From: Roseiarcus sp963794155
GTDB lineage: Bacteria; Pseudomonadota; Alphaproteobacteria; Rhizobiales; Beijerinckiaceae
NCBI GenBank assembly: GCA_963794155.1
Contig: CAWCCX010000007.1
Location: 1-64,000, forward strand
Length of the DNA: 64,000 bases
Reading direction: 5' to 3'
The first letter of the stretch is position 1. Every line of letters starts with the position of its first letter. This document shows, one piece after another, positions 39,158-48,615 of this stretch. Both the position numbers and the translations under genes were made by a program. The notes beneath the pieces are model-generated. The model saw only the letters and a program-made list of their open reading frames with translations. It was not told the origin of the DNA and made no database searches.

Positions 39158-39871
39158 TTGAGGAAAAGGAGCGCCGGCGACGAAGCCGGGTCGGAGCGAA
39201 CCTGCGTTGTTACGGGGACCAAGGACGTCCCCGAGGCGATGCTGCGCTTCGCACTGAGCCCTGATGGGTCGGTTGCGCCCGATATTCGTCGCGAACTGCC
39301 TGGCCGTGGAGTGTGGACCCGGCTGAGCTTCGAGACCGTGGAGCGGGCGGCCTCGAGGCAGGCGTTCTCGCGCGCCTTCCGCGCGAAAGCGGAGGCGCCC
39401 GCCTCCCTTGCTGAGACCGTCGACGCGCTCTTGGAGCGCGACGCGCTGCAGTCGCTTTCGATCGCCAACAAAGCCGGTCTCGTTGTCGCCGGCGCGTTCA
39501 AAGTCGACGCGGCGATCGAGTCCGGGGCCGTCGCGGGGCTCATTCAGGCGGCCGACGGGGCGGCCGACGGCGCGGCCAAGCGAGCCCAAAATCTCGCCGC
39601 CAAACTCGGGCCGGGCGCTGAAGCCGTCGCGCGCGTCGATCTGTTCACGTCGCGGCAATTGGATTTGGCATTGGGGAGGGCAAATGTGATACATGCTGCG
39701 CTCAAACAAGGCGCAGCGAGTTCGGCCTTTCTCGCAAGGGCGGATCGTTTGCGCCGCTATCGCGCGAGCAAGGCGGACGCGACACTAAGGACAGAGCGCG
39801 GCGGCGCGCCGGCCGATGAGGCCGGAACGCTTGGCAGGCCCAGAAAATTGGCTGAGAAGCCAAGCGGTTAG
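39158..39871 (+). CDS. YlxR-family RNA-binding protein (DUF448)
   Basis: A 237-residue protein starting at TTG 39158. The first 85 residues are the DUF448/YlxR fold (ERTCVVTGTKDVPEAMLRFALSP, PGRGVWTRLSFETVERA). The second half is an L7Ae/L30e-like domain (LLERDALQSLSIANKAGLVVAG) with a basic C-terminal tail, the two-domain form usual in alphaproteobacteria. Found between nusA and infB in this conserved operon; likely an RNA-binding regulator of translation or RNase P. It ends 8 bp before infB. Confidence 0.9.
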   Translation: MRKRSAGDEAGSERTCVVTGTKDVPEAMLRFALSPDGSVAPDIRRELPGRGVWTRLSFETVERAASRQAFSRAFRAKAEAPASLAETVDALLERDALQSLSIANKAGLVVAGAFKVDAAIESGAVAGLIQAADGAADGAAKRAQNLAAKLGPGAEAVARVDLFTSRQLDLALGRANVIHAALKQGAASSAFLARADRLRRYRASKADATLRTERGGAPADEAGTLGRPRKLAEKPSG

Positions 39872-39879
39872 GAATAGGC

Positions 39880-42525
39880 ATGAGTGAAACGAACAATACC
39901 GACAAGTCCGTGAGCGCCGCGCCGCCGAAGGCGACGTTGCACCTGAAGCGCCCGGTCGAGCAAGGCTCGGTGCGGCAGAGCTTCTCGCATGGGCGCAGCA
40001 AGACGGTCGTGGTGGAGAAAGTGAAGCGCCGGATCTTGGCGCCGGGCGAGGCGGCGCCTGTCAGCGCCCCGGTGCGCCCTGCGCCGGCCGCGCCGCCAGC
40101 CGCGGCTCCGACCCAGGCCGCCGGCGCGGCAAGGGTCGCCCCTATCGCGCCCGCAAAGCCCGCCGCTCCGCCGCCGCCCAAAACCGGGGTCGTCCTGCCC
40201 ACCCTGACCGCCGAGCAGCGCGAGGCGCGCAACCGGGCGCTGATCGACGCACGCGCTCAGGAGGAGGAGGATCGCCGCCGCCAGGGTGCGGAAGCCGAGG
40301 CGCGGCGAGAGCGCGAAGCGCGCGATCGCGTCGAACGCGAGGCCGCGGAGGCGCGCAAGCGCGACGAGGAGCTTCGCCGCGCGCAGGAAGCCAATTTCAA
40401 ACGTCAGTCGGAGGACGAGGCGCGGAGGCGCTTGTCTGGCGGCGAACCGGCGCAGTCCCCATCGATCCCGCGAGCTGCCCAGATCACGCTTGGCGCCGCC
40501 CTGCCTGGAGCGCTCGCCCGCGCCGGAGGTGAGGAGGAAGATCCGCGTCGGATCGTCAGACGCCCAGCGCTGGGATTGCCAGCACAGAAGGTCATAGTCC
40601 CGACGCCGCGCCCGCCACGCGGCGGCGAGCAGCGCAACCGTGGCCGACTGACTGTCGCAAGCGCGACTTCAGGGGAGGAGGAGCGCACGCGGTCGGTCGC
40701 CTCATTTCGTCGCCGCACCCAGCGGCTCAAGGGCCATGGCGCGCAGGAGCAGAAAGAGAAAATCGCGCGCGAGATCGTTCTGCCTGAGGCGATCACGATT
40801 CAGGAACTCGCCAATCGCATGTCCGAACGCGCGGTCGACGTGATCAAGCTTTTGATGCGCCAGGGCCGCATGGTGACGCTGACCGATGCGCTCGACGCCG
40901 ACACGGCGCAGCTCGTCGCCGAAGAGATGGGGCATTCGGTCAAGCGCGTTGCCGAATCCGACGTCGAAGAAGGCCTGTTTGATCGGCCAGATGACGAAGG
41001 CGTGCCCGTGCCGCGGCCGCCCATCGTCACCATCATGGGCCATGTCGACCACGGCAAGACCTCGCTGCTCGACGCGATCCGCCATGCCAATGTTGTGGCG
41101 GGCGAAGCCGGCGGCATCACCCAGCACATCGGCGCCTATCAGGTTGTCGCGCCGGGCGGCCAGGCGATCACATTCATAGACACGCCAGGCCATGCCGCCT
41201 TCACCGCCATGCGAGCGCGAGGCGCGAAAGTCACCGACATCGTGGTGCTGGTCGTGGCCGCCGACGACGGCGTCATGCCACAGACAATCGAGGCGATTCG
41301 GCACGCCAAAGCGGCCAGGGCCCCGATCATTGTCGCCATCAATAAGATCGACAAGCCCGAAGCCAATCCTCAACGGGTGATGCAGGAGCTCCTGCAGTAT
41401 GACGTCCAGGTCGAGGCGTTCGGCGGCGATACGCTCGCGGTCGAAGTTTCAGCGACCAAGAACATCAATCTCGACAAGCTTCTCGAGGCGATCGCGCTGC
41501 AGGCTGAGCTGCTCGATCTCGTCGCCGATCCCGACCGCAGCGCCGAAGGCACGGTCATCGAGGCCAGGCTCGATCGCGGGCGCGGACCGGTCGCGACGGT
41601 GCTCGTGCAACGGGGCACGCTCAAGGTCGGGGCGCTGGTTGTCGCCGGCTCGCATTGGGGCCGCGTTAGGGCGCTGATCGATGACAAGGGCGAGACCCTC
41701 GAGTCGGCAGGACCTTCGACACCGGTCGAGGCGCTCGGATTTTCGGGGGCGCCTGAAGCGGGCGATCGGGTGGCCGTGGTTGAATCGGAGGCGCGCGCGC
41801 GCGAAATCACCGAATACCGCGAGCGCCAGAGACGGGAGAAGCTCGCCGCGCGCGGGCCCGCTCTGAGGACCTCGCTCTCGGACATGATGAGCAACCTGAA
41901 GGCGGCGGGACGCAAGGAGCTGCCGCTCGTGGTCAAGGGCGACGTCCAGGGATCGCTGGAGGCGATTACGAATGCGGTCGAGAAGCTTGGCAACGACGAA
42001 GTTGTGGCCAGGGTCATCCACGGCGGCGTCGGCGGCGTGACCGAATCCGACGTGACGCTGGCCGAGGCCTCGAAGGCGGTCATCGTCGGCTTCAATGTCC
42101 GCGCCCACAAGGAAGCGCGCGATCTCGCCGAGCAGGCGGGCGTCGAAATCCGCTACTACAACATCATCTACAATCTCGTCGACGACGTGAAAGCCGCCCT
42201 CTCCGGGATGCTCGCGCCAACGCTGCGCGAGACGATGCTGGGCAACGCGCAAATCCTCGAACTGTTCAACATTTCCAAGGTCGGGACCGTCGCGGGCTGT
42301 CGGGTGACCGACGGCGTCGTGCAGCGCGGCGCGCATGTGCGCCTGATCCGCGACAGCGTCGTCGTGCATGAAGGCAAGCTGTCGACGCTCAAGCGTTTCA
42401 AGGACGAAGTCGCCCAGGTGCAGGCCGGGCAGGAGTGCGGCATGGCGTTCGAGAACTATCAGGACATGCGAGTCGGCGACGTCATCGAGTGCTACACGGT
42501 CGAGGAGATTCGCCGCACTTTGTGA
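39880..42525 (+). CDS. infB: Translation initiation factor IF-2
   Basis: An 881-residue GTPase that places initiator tRNA on the ribosome. The long N-terminal region is Ala/Pro-rich, then Arg/Glu-rich and coiled (EEEDRRRQGAEAEARREREA); the IF2N domain follows (ITIQELANRMSERAVDVIKL). The G domain starts at about 383 with GHVDHGKTSLLD, then DTPGHAAF and NKIDKPEA; domains II to IV follow with the C-terminal ECGMAFENYQDMRVGDVIE. Length and domain order are normal. Confidence 0.97.
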   Translation: MSETNNTDKSVSAAPPKATLHLKRPVEQGSVRQSFSHGRSKTVVVEKVKRRILAPGEAAPVSAPVRPAPAAPPAAAPTQAAGAARVAPIAPAKPAAPPPPKTGVVLPTLTAEQREARNRALIDARAQEEEDRRRQGAEAEARREREARDRVEREAAEARKRDEELRRAQEANFKRQSEDEARRRLSGGEPAQSPSIPRAAQITLGAALPGALARAGGEEEDPRRIVRRPALGLPAQKVIVPTPRPPRGGEQRNRGRLTVASATSGEEERTRSVASFRRRTQRLKGHGAQEQKEKIAREIVLPEAITIQELANRMSERAVDVIKLLMRQGRMVTLTDALDADTAQLVAEEMGHSVKRVAESDVEEGLFDRPDDEGVPVPRPPIVTIMGHVDHGKTSLLDAIRHANVVAGEAGGITQHIGAYQVVAPGGQAITFIDTPGHAAFTAMRARGAKVTDIVVLVVAADDGVMPQTIEAIRHAKAARAPIIVAINKIDKPEANPQRVMQELLQYDVQVEAFGGDTLAVEVSATKNINLDKLLEAIALQAELLDLVADPDRSAEGTVIEARLDRGRGPVATVLVQRGTLKVGALVVAGSHWGRVRALIDDKGETLESAGPSTPVEALGFSGAPEAGDRVAVVESEARAREITEYRERQRREKLAARGPALRTSLSDMMSNLKAAGRKELPLVVKGDVQGSLEAITNAVEKLGNDEVVARVIHGGVGGVTESDVTLAEASKAVIVGFNVRAHKEARDLAEQAGVEIRYYNIIYNLVDDVKAALSGMLAPTLRETMLGNAQILELFNISKVGTVAGCRVTDGVVQRGAHVRLIRDSVVVHEGKLSTLKRFKDEVAQVQAGQECGMAFENYQDMRVGDVIECYTVEEIRRTL

Positions 42526-42763
42526 CGGGCGGCCCGCGCGCTGCGGAGGGTTTGGACGGCCGGTCCTGCACGGCGGACGAAATCCTGCGCGTGCGGGTTT
42601 CCGGTTCGTCGGACAAAGCCCCGACATAGCGCCGACCTTGGCGGCGCTGCTTGGCTTTTCGGCCGAACTCGGGTCGATTCGAACCTCGGCGCCCGCCGGC
42701 AAACAGCCGCGGCGCCCCCGCCCTGGCTCGCATTCGCCGCGCGTCGCCTTGAAGGAAAGCGCC

Positions 42764-43177
42764 ATGCCTCCCTCCCTCTCCAAGCCGCATAGTACGAGCC
42801 ACAGGCTTGAGCGGGTCGGCGAGCTGATCCGCCATGCGGTCGCCGAAATTCTCGCTCGCGGCGAACTGCGCGACGAGGCGCTCGATCACCATCCTCTGAC
42901 CATCCCCGCCGTCCGTATGTCGCCAGATCTCAAATTGGCGACAATTCTGGTGATGCCGCTCGGCGGCCAGGGCGCTGCCGCCGCCATCGAGGCGCTCGAT
43001 CGCCATAAAAAGGAGCTGCGCGCCCTCGTCGCGCGGCGCGTCAACCTCAAGTTCGCGCCCGATCTGCGCTTCGCACTGGATACGAGCTTCGACGCGCAGG
43101 CGCACATGGACGCGCTCCTGAGATCGCCGGCGGTGGCGCGAGATCTCGACCGCACCGCCGACGAGGATCAAGAATGA
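42764..43177 (+). CDS. rbfA: Ribosome-binding factor A
   Basis: 137 residues from ATG 42764 behind AAGGAAAG. KH-like fold of RbfA: RLERVGELIRHAVAEILARGEL, TIPAVRMSPDLKLATILVMPLG, LVARRVNLKFAPDLRFALDTSFD. It assists 30S maturation and cold adaptation. The 238 bp between infB and this start hold nothing I can call. Its stop overlaps truB (ATGA), so the pair is translationally coupled. Confidence 0.94.
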   Translation: MPPSLSKPHSTSHRLERVGELIRHAVAEILARGELRDEALDHHPLTIPAVRMSPDLKLATILVMPLGGQGAAAAIEALDRHKKELRALVARRVNLKFAPDLRFALDTSFDAQAHMDALLRSPAVARDLDRTADEDQE

Positions 43178-44142
43178 CCGACGAGGCCCGCGACGACCGA
43201 CTGTCCGGCGGCGCATCCCGCGAAGGCCGCCAGAGCCGCAAGCTGCAGAAGCGCTCGTCCCGGGTTGAGATCGACGGCTGGGTCAATCTCGACAAGCCGA
43301 CCGGCGTCTCCTCGACCCAGGCGGTCGGACAACTCAAGTTTCTGTTCAACGCCAAGAAGGCGGGCCACGCCGGCACGCTCGATCCGCTCGCATCGGGGGT
43401 GCTGCCGGTCGCTCTGGGCGAGGCTACAAGGACCGTACCAATCGTTCAGGACGGCTCCAAGGCGTACCGCTTCCGGGTGCGCTGGGGCGAGGAAAGCGCA
43501 ACCGACGACGCCGAAGGGGAGATTGTCGCGCGCTCTGACCAGCGCCCATCTCCAGCCCAGATCGAAGCCCTCTTGCCCCGCTTCGTCGGCGCCATCGTTC
43601 AGACCCCGCCGACCTTCTCAGCGATTCGAATCGCTGGCGCGCGCGCCTATGACCTCGCGCGCGAAGGCGAAAGTTTCGAAATTCGACCGCGACCGATCCA
43701 CGTCTACCGGCTCGACCTGATTTCGGCCGAGCGCGACGCTGCGACGCTCGAGGCTGAGTGCGGCAAGGGGGCCTACGTCCGCGCGATTGCGCGCGATCTC
43801 GGCCGCGCGATCGGCTGTTACGGACATGTCATCGAATTGCGCCGGACCCGTGTCGGCCCGTTTTCCGCCGAGGCTGCGGTTGCGCTCGACCGGCTCCCCG
43901 AGGACGCGGGTTTGATGATCCGCGCGCTTCTTCCGGTCAAGGCCGGGCTCGCCGAAATCCCGCTCGTGCCCGTCGACCGCGCCGGCGCGGCGATCCTGAG
44001 GCGCGGCCAGAAGCTGCTTCTGCGCGGGCCCGCGCCGCTGCGAGGGCCGGCCTACGCCGACTGCTTCGGGACGCTAATCGCCTTCGGCGCCGTTGAGGAC
44101 GGCTATTTCGTCTCGACCCGGGTGTTCAACCTGCGTTTGTAG
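43174..44142 (+). CDS. truB: tRNA pseudouridine(55) synthase
   Basis: A 322-residue enzyme that isomerises U55 of the T-loop. Catalytic Asp lies in GHAGTLDPLASGVLPVALG (about residue 70); other motifs are KAYRFRVRWGEESATDD, PPTFSAIRIAGARAYDLARE and VRAIARDLGRAIGCYGHV. The N-terminal 30 residues form a basic extension. It ends the translation operon here; in most alphaproteobacteria rpsO and pnp follow, but here a convergent gene of unknown function begins 9 bp later. Confidence 0.95.
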   Translation: MTDEARDDRLSGGASREGRQSRKLQKRSSRVEIDGWVNLDKPTGVSSTQAVGQLKFLFNAKKAGHAGTLDPLASGVLPVALGEATRTVPIVQDGSKAYRFRVRWGEESATDDAEGEIVARSDQRPSPAQIEALLPRFVGAIVQTPPTFSAIRIAGARAYDLAREGESFEIRPRPIHVYRLDLISAERDAATLEAECGKGAYVRAIARDLGRAIGCYGHVIELRRTRVGPFSAEAAVALDRLPEDAGLMIRALLPVKAGLAEIPLVPVDRAGAAILRRGQKLLLRGPAPLRGPAYADCFGTLIAFGAVEDGYFVSTRVFNLRL

Positions 44143-44151
44143 AGCCCGGAC

Positions 44152-45942
44152 TCACTTCCACGCCTCGAACGCCTTCTCCAACATCGCCTGCCCTTCAGGC
44201 GATTTCTGGAACACGACCTTGGCGATGCGATCGTCGTTAAGAAGGAGCGGGAAGTCGAACCAAGCGCGCGTCTGCATTAGGTCGAGATTGCGGGCGGTGT
44301 CGGAATCGCCCTTGGCCAGCGCTATAAGAAAATAGACGTCGCTGATCTTGACCTTGACGCTGGTCAGCGCTTCCGCCGCCGTCGAGTCCTCCCTGCGCAT
44401 CTGCGGCAGGCCGACGTCCTTAAAGCCAGTTATCGGGGCGCCCTCCGCGAACGAGAATTTGAGATCGATCGTGTGCGTCGCCTGCAGGGTCGGATCGGTA
44501 TTTTTTCTCAGGGTCATCGTGGCATGCATCTTGAGATCGGGGATGTCGGCCTCAGCCTTCACCGCAACGCTCGCCGGCTGGCCGGGCGCCGCCGGAATCA
44601 ACGACCAGACCGTCGAGCCCAGGCTCACGACCGGCTTCTGCGGATTGTCGGCCGAAGCGACGAGCATCGCCGCGCGACCTGCCGACGGCGCGGGCGCTGC
44701 GGCCGCCGCAGGCGGGTTCTGCGCTTCGGTCGCCGGGGTCGCCGGCGCCGCGCTCTGCGCGCTCGATTGGTCCGCTTTCGGCTCGCTCGGTGGAGCCGCG
44801 GGCGCGGCGGCGGGCGCTGAAGGGACTTCAACCCGTTCGGCCGTCTTCGCTGGGGACTGGGGCGCCGGGGGTTCCGCCGCTTCGGGGGGAGGCTTGATGG
44901 CGAGGTCCTGCGGTTTCTGGCGCATCAGGATCGCCGCGCCCGCCACCGCCAGGACGACGCCAAGGATGACCGCCGCCGCGATCCATAGCCACGGCTTCGG
45001 CTTAGTCGCGTCGGCGCCCGGCGCGACCGGACGCTGCCCTTCGACATCCTGTCTGGAGGCCGCGGCGGGGCGGTCAAAGTCGCTTGGCACTTCGGGCGCC
45101 GCCGCCGATTGCACCGGTTCATCAGGGCGGGTCGCGACAACCGGCGGCGCGTCGGAGGCGTGGACTTCATCCACCCTTCTCGTCCGGACCCCCTTGGCGA
45201 GATCGAGTTGCGCAGCCGCGACATTGTCGTCCTTGCTGTATCTAGCCACAACCACGGGGCCGGCCGGACCGGCCTTCGATCCGGGGGGCATCGACGGGTT
45301 GGCCGAGGAGAAGACGGGTTGGGGCCGGCCGGGCGCGGAGCCGGCCGTAACCGGCGGCGTGGCGACGGCCGGCTTGCTTGCAGGCGCCGCCGGGGCTTGC
45401 GGCGGCGGTGCAGCGGCCGGTTGAGGCCGCGGCGGCGATGAGGGCCGCTGCAGGCCGGCCGGCTGAAGGGGCGCGCTAGGGGCCGGCCCGGGCGGGCTTG
45501 GCGACCCAGCCTGGGAGGGCGGCCGAGGCGCGCTTGCAGATTGAGCAGAGGCCGATCCCGCCGCCCCCGCGCCAGCCGGCGATGCGGGGGTCAGCGGGCG
45601 CTGAAAAGCCGCGGGTTGAGCGGACACTGCCGGCGCCGCTGTCTTCGGCGAAGGCGCCGGCGCGGCGCTCGGCGGCGGGGTCGGCGTCGTCGCCGAGATC
45701 GAGGCAGCTGAGGACGGAGCGGCGACGAGCGATCCGTATTTCGCCTCGATCTGGGCGATAGCCGCGTCGAGCGCGTTCGCCTCGCGCGCGATGTCGCTTT
45801 CGGGCAACGGCGGGCGGAGGCTCCGCAGCTGTTCGAGCAAGGCGTTGCGGGCGCGGCCGTAGATCGCCTCACGCGTCGCCGGCGTTCCGGCGCCCGGCAA
45901 ATTGGCGACGGCCCGCATGAGCAGCGAATGATAATCAGCCAT
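44152..45942 (-). CDS. Hypothetical membrane protein with Pro/Ala-rich cytoplasmic region
   Basis: 596 residues from ATG 45942 (MADYHSLLMRAVANLPGAGT); a further ATG is five codons upstream. The first 80 residues are a helical domain (RNALLEQLRSLRPPLPESDI). A long low-complexity Pro/Ala/Ser region follows, then one helix (LWIAAAVILGVVLAVAGAAIL), a second Pro/Ala linker, and a C-terminal domain of about 150 residues (VVSLGSTVWSLIPAAPG, LQATHTIDLKFSFAEG) that would be extracytoplasmic. This layout recurs in Rhizobiales as an uncharacterised protein. No catalytic motif is visible. Convergent with truB. Confidence 0.75.
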   Translation of the reverse strand: MADYHSLLMRAVANLPGAGTPATREAIYGRARNALLEQLRSLRPPLPESDIAREANALDAAIAQIEAKYGSLVAAPSSAASISATTPTPPPSAAPAPSPKTAAPAVSAQPAAFQRPLTPASPAGAGAAGSASAQSASAPRPPSQAGSPSPPGPAPSAPLQPAGLQRPSSPPRPQPAAAPPPQAPAAPASKPAVATPPVTAGSAPGRPQPVFSSANPSMPPGSKAGPAGPVVVARYSKDDNVAAAQLDLAKGVRTRRVDEVHASDAPPVVATRPDEPVQSAAAPEVPSDFDRPAAASRQDVEGQRPVAPGADATKPKPWLWIAAAVILGVVLAVAGAAILMRQKPQDLAIKPPPEAAEPPAPQSPAKTAERVEVPSAPAAAPAAPPSEPKADQSSAQSAAPATPATEAQNPPAAAAAPAPSAGRAAMLVASADNPQKPVVSLGSTVWSLIPAAPGQPASVAVKAEADIPDLKMHATMTLRKNTDPTLQATHTIDLKFSFAEGAPITGFKDVGLPQMRREDSTAAEALTSVKVKISDVYFLIALAKGDSDTARNLDLMQTRAWFDFPLLLNDDRIAKVVFQKSPEGQAMLEKAFEAWK

Positions 45943-46029
45943 AAAGCGTCCGCTCAACCGCTCTGCAGGAACCCGCGAACGGTCCCTTAGTCCTGAAACG
46001 GATCATGCACAAGAATCGTATCGTCGCGC

Positions 46030-47283
46030 TCAGGACTCGTCGACAATAAGGCGACCGGGGCGCCGACCAGTTCCTCGAATTCGGCGCACATATTTTATCG
46101 CTTGCGCCGGCAGATCCGCCCACGATCGCGCTCTACTGGTGGTCCCGTTCCAGCCTTCGATTGTTTCATAAATCGGCTCGATACGCGCCTGCGCGGATTG
46201 GGAAGCCGGCAGATAGTCGATCTCCTCGCCGTTCAGGCGGTAGCGCATCGCCACCTTGATCGTCTCAAAACCGTCGAGAATGTCAAGCTTGGTCAGCGCG
46301 ATACCGTCAATGCCGCAGGTGCGGACCGCCTGGCGAGCAAGCACGGCGTCGAACCAACCGCACCGGCGCGGACGACCGGTGTTGGTGCCGAATTCGCGGC
46401 CGCGCTGACCGATCAGACGGCCGATGTCGTCGTCGAGCTCGGTCGGGAAAGGGCCGCCGCCGACGCGCGTCGTATAGGCCTTGGCGATCCCGAGCACATA
46501 GCCGATCGCTCTGGGCCCGAGGCCCGAGCCGGTCGCCGCATTGCCCGCAACCGTGTTCGATGAGGTGACATAGGGATACGTGCCGTGATCGACGTCGAGG
46601 AGCGCGCCTTGCGCCCCCTCGAACAGAATGCGCTTGCCCGCGCGCCGCTCGCTATCGAGAATTTCGAACGTCGGCGCCATGAATGGCAGAACCTTGGGCG
46701 CGACCGCGACCAATTCGTCGCGTATGGCGGCAGGGTTCGGCGGCGGCAGCCCGAGGCCGCGACAGAGCGGATCGTGATGGGCGAGCAAGCGATCGATCTT
46801 CTCGTCGAGCGCATCCGGGTCAGCGAGGTCCATCAACCGGATCGCGCGCCTGGCGACCTTGTCCTCATAGGCGGGGCCGATCCCGCGTTTGGTGGTGCCG
46901 ATCTTGGCTCCGCCGGCGTTACCCGACTCGCGGTGGGCGTCGAGTTCGCGATGCAGCGACAGAATCAGCGGAACATTCTCGGCGATCTTAAGGTTCACGG
47001 GCGTCACTTCGACCCCCTGGCCGCGCAATTTCTTGATTTCCTCGACTAGATGATAAGGGTCGAGGACGACGCCGTTGCCGATGATCGACAGCTTCCCAGG
47101 GCGCACGATCCCAGACGGAAGCAGCGCCAGCTTATAGGTCTTGCCGTCGATCACCAGGGTATGGCCGGCGTTATGGCCGCCCTGAAATCGCACCACGACA
47201 TCAGCCCCGACCGACAGCCAATCGACGATCTTGCCTTTTCCTTCGTCGCCCCACTGGGCGCCGACAACGACAACATTGGCCAT
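46030..47283 (-). CDS. purA: Adenylosuccinate synthase, C-terminus altered by a +1 frameshift
   Basis: Begins MANVVVVGAQWGDEGKGKIVDWL at ATG 47283, with the family's GDEGKGK phosphate loop, NAGHT, GTTKRGIGPAYEDKVAR and the IMP-binding region. It catalyses IMP + Asp + GTP to adenylosuccinate. After IKYVRRI the open frame ends in an alien 14-residue tail at 46030. Removing one base near 46076-46082 restores EELVGAPVALLSTSPERDD and a stop at 45987, giving exactly 432 codons, the normal length. purA is usually essential, so this is probably a sequence error; otherwise the last 30 or so residues are truly replaced. Confidence 0.9.
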   Translation of the reverse strand: MANVVVVGAQWGDEGKGKIVDWLSVGADVVVRFQGGHNAGHTLVIDGKTYKLALLPSGIVRPGKLSIIGNGVVLDPYHLVEEIKKLRGQGVEVTPVNLKIAENVPLILSLHRELDAHRESGNAGGAKIGTTKRGIGPAYEDKVARRAIRLMDLADPDALDEKIDRLLAHHDPLCRGLGLPPPNPAAIRDELVAVAPKVLPFMAPTFEILDSERRAGKRILFEGAQGALLDVDHGTYPYVTSSNTVAGNAATGSGLGPRAIGYVLGIAKAYTTRVGGGPFPTELDDDIGRLIGQRGREFGTNTGRPRRCGWFDAVLARQAVRTCGIDGIALTKLDILDGFETIKVAMRYRLNGEEIDYLPASQSAQARIEPIYETIEGWNGTTSRARSWADLPAQAIKYVRRIRGTGRRPGRLIVDES

Positions 47284-47528
47284 CGTCGCTTGCTCTTCCG
47301 CTTTTTCTAGACGAGCCAAGCTCCGGCGCAGCGACAACGAGCCGAGCCGGGGCAATTTTCGACCTTCGCCTAGACGATCGGCAACCCTGAGTAAAGGCGC
47401 GACACTCTTCGCCCGTCGAAGGCAACGCGTGCGCGCCGCGCAAGCGAAAAACCCCGGGCGAAGTCTTGGATTGGCCGCAAGCCTCGCTATATGCCGGGCG
47501 CAGGCGATCCGCATGCAGGGAGAGCGAC

Positions 47529-48350
47529 ATGACCCCCGAAGAACGCCAGATGCTTGGTGGACTTTTCCAGCGCGTCAACTCGGCCGCAGCTGCGCAGCGC
47601 GACCCCGAGGCCGAATCCTTCATCAACAATTCAGTTCGCGCAGCGCCTCACGCGCCTTATGTTCTGGCGCAAACCGTGCTCGTCCAGCAACAGGCTTTGG
47701 AGGCTGCGGCGAACCGGATTTCCCAGCTTGAGGCGACTGTGAGCCAGGGCGGCGGGCAGGAGCAGGAACACGGCAGTTTTCTCGGCAACCTCGGCAAGAC
47801 GATTTTCGGCGGCGGCGCGCCGGCAGCCCCGCCCCGGCCGGACTATGACCCGCAGGCCTACCAGCGCGCTCCGGCGCCTCCGCCGCCGCGAGGGTACGCG
47901 CCGCCTCCGCCCCAAGGCTATCCGCCGCCCCCACAAGGCTATCCGCCTCAGCAGCCTGGCCCCTGGGGCCAGCCCCAGCCTTCGGGCGGCGGCAGTTTTC
48001 TGCAGAACGCCGCTTCCACCGCGGCTGGCGTCGCCGGCGGGGTCGCGCTTGGCAATCTCCTGGGCGGCCTGTTCGGCGGCCATTCGGGTGGCGGCGGCCT
48101 TTTCGGCGGCGGAGCCGGCGCAGCCGGATTGGGCGGCGCGGGCTTGTCCGGCAATCCGACGGAAGTGACCGAGATCAACAACTACTACGACGACGCGAAA
48201 GGCGGCGGCGACAGCAACGCTGACTTCCAGCAGTTCGATCCGGGCGCGCCGGGCGTTCAGGACGCGAACTTCGACCAATTGGACGATTCGAGCTTCGACG
48301 GCTCGGACGACTCATCGTCCGACGGCGGCGGCGGCTACGACGACGTCTGA
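47529..48350 (+). CDS. DUF2076 domain protein
   Basis: 273 residues from ATG 47529 behind GGGAGAG. The N-terminal 80 residues are the DUF2076 helical domain (TPEERQMLGGLFQRVNSA, AQTVLVQQQALEAAANRI). The middle is a Pro/Gly/Tyr-rich repeat (PPPRGYAPPPPQGYPPPPQG) and a Gly-rich stretch with a possible membrane-inserting segment (AAGVAGGVALGNLLGGLFGG), and the tail is acidic Asp/Ser-rich. Function unknown; related proteins are called periplasmic ligand-binding sensor-like only by annotation. Divergent from purA across 245 bp without a visible gene. Confidence 0.8.
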   Translation: MTPEERQMLGGLFQRVNSAAAAQRDPEAESFINNSVRAAPHAPYVLAQTVLVQQQALEAAANRISQLEATVSQGGGQEQEHGSFLGNLGKTIFGGGAPAAPPRPDYDPQAYQRAPAPPPPRGYAPPPPQGYPPPPQGYPPQQPGPWGQPQPSGGGSFLQNAASTAAGVAGGVALGNLLGGLFGGHSGGGGLFGGGAGAAGLGGAGLSGNPTEVTEINNYYDDAKGGGDSNADFQQFDPGAPGVQDANFDQLDDSSFDGSDDSSSDGGGGYDDV

Positions 48351-48389
48351 CGATCTCGCGGGATCGGCAATATGGCGGGGGCGCGATTC

Positions 48390-48615
48390 GGCGCGCCCTG
48401 CCAGCCCAAAGGACGATCACCTTTGCGCCGACCGGCACGCGTTCGTAGAGCTCGATCACGTCGTCGTTCATCATCCTGATGCAGCCTGACGAGACGTTCT
48501 GGCCGATGGTCAACGGCTCGTTGGTTCCGTGGACGCGGTAGAGCGACGAGCCGAGACAAAGGGCTCTTGCGCCGAGCGGGTTGTCGGAGCCGCCCTCCAA
48601 CCGCTGGCTACGCAT
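48390..48615 (-). pseudogene. L,D-transpeptidase (YkuD) C-terminal remnant
   Basis: The frame encodes the YkuD active-site end: NPLGARALCLGSSLYRVHG, then IGQNVSSGCIRMMNDDVIEL with the catalytic SxGCIR(M) Cys, and YERVPVGAKVIVLW. The roughly 100 residues that normally precede it are missing, because the moeB gene occupies that DNA in another frame, and downstream the frame runs on into Arg-rich nonsense over the DUF2076 gene. I read it as a decayed remnant of a periplasmic peptidoglycan cross-linking enzyme, though an unusually short functional form cannot be excluded. Confidence 0.6.
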
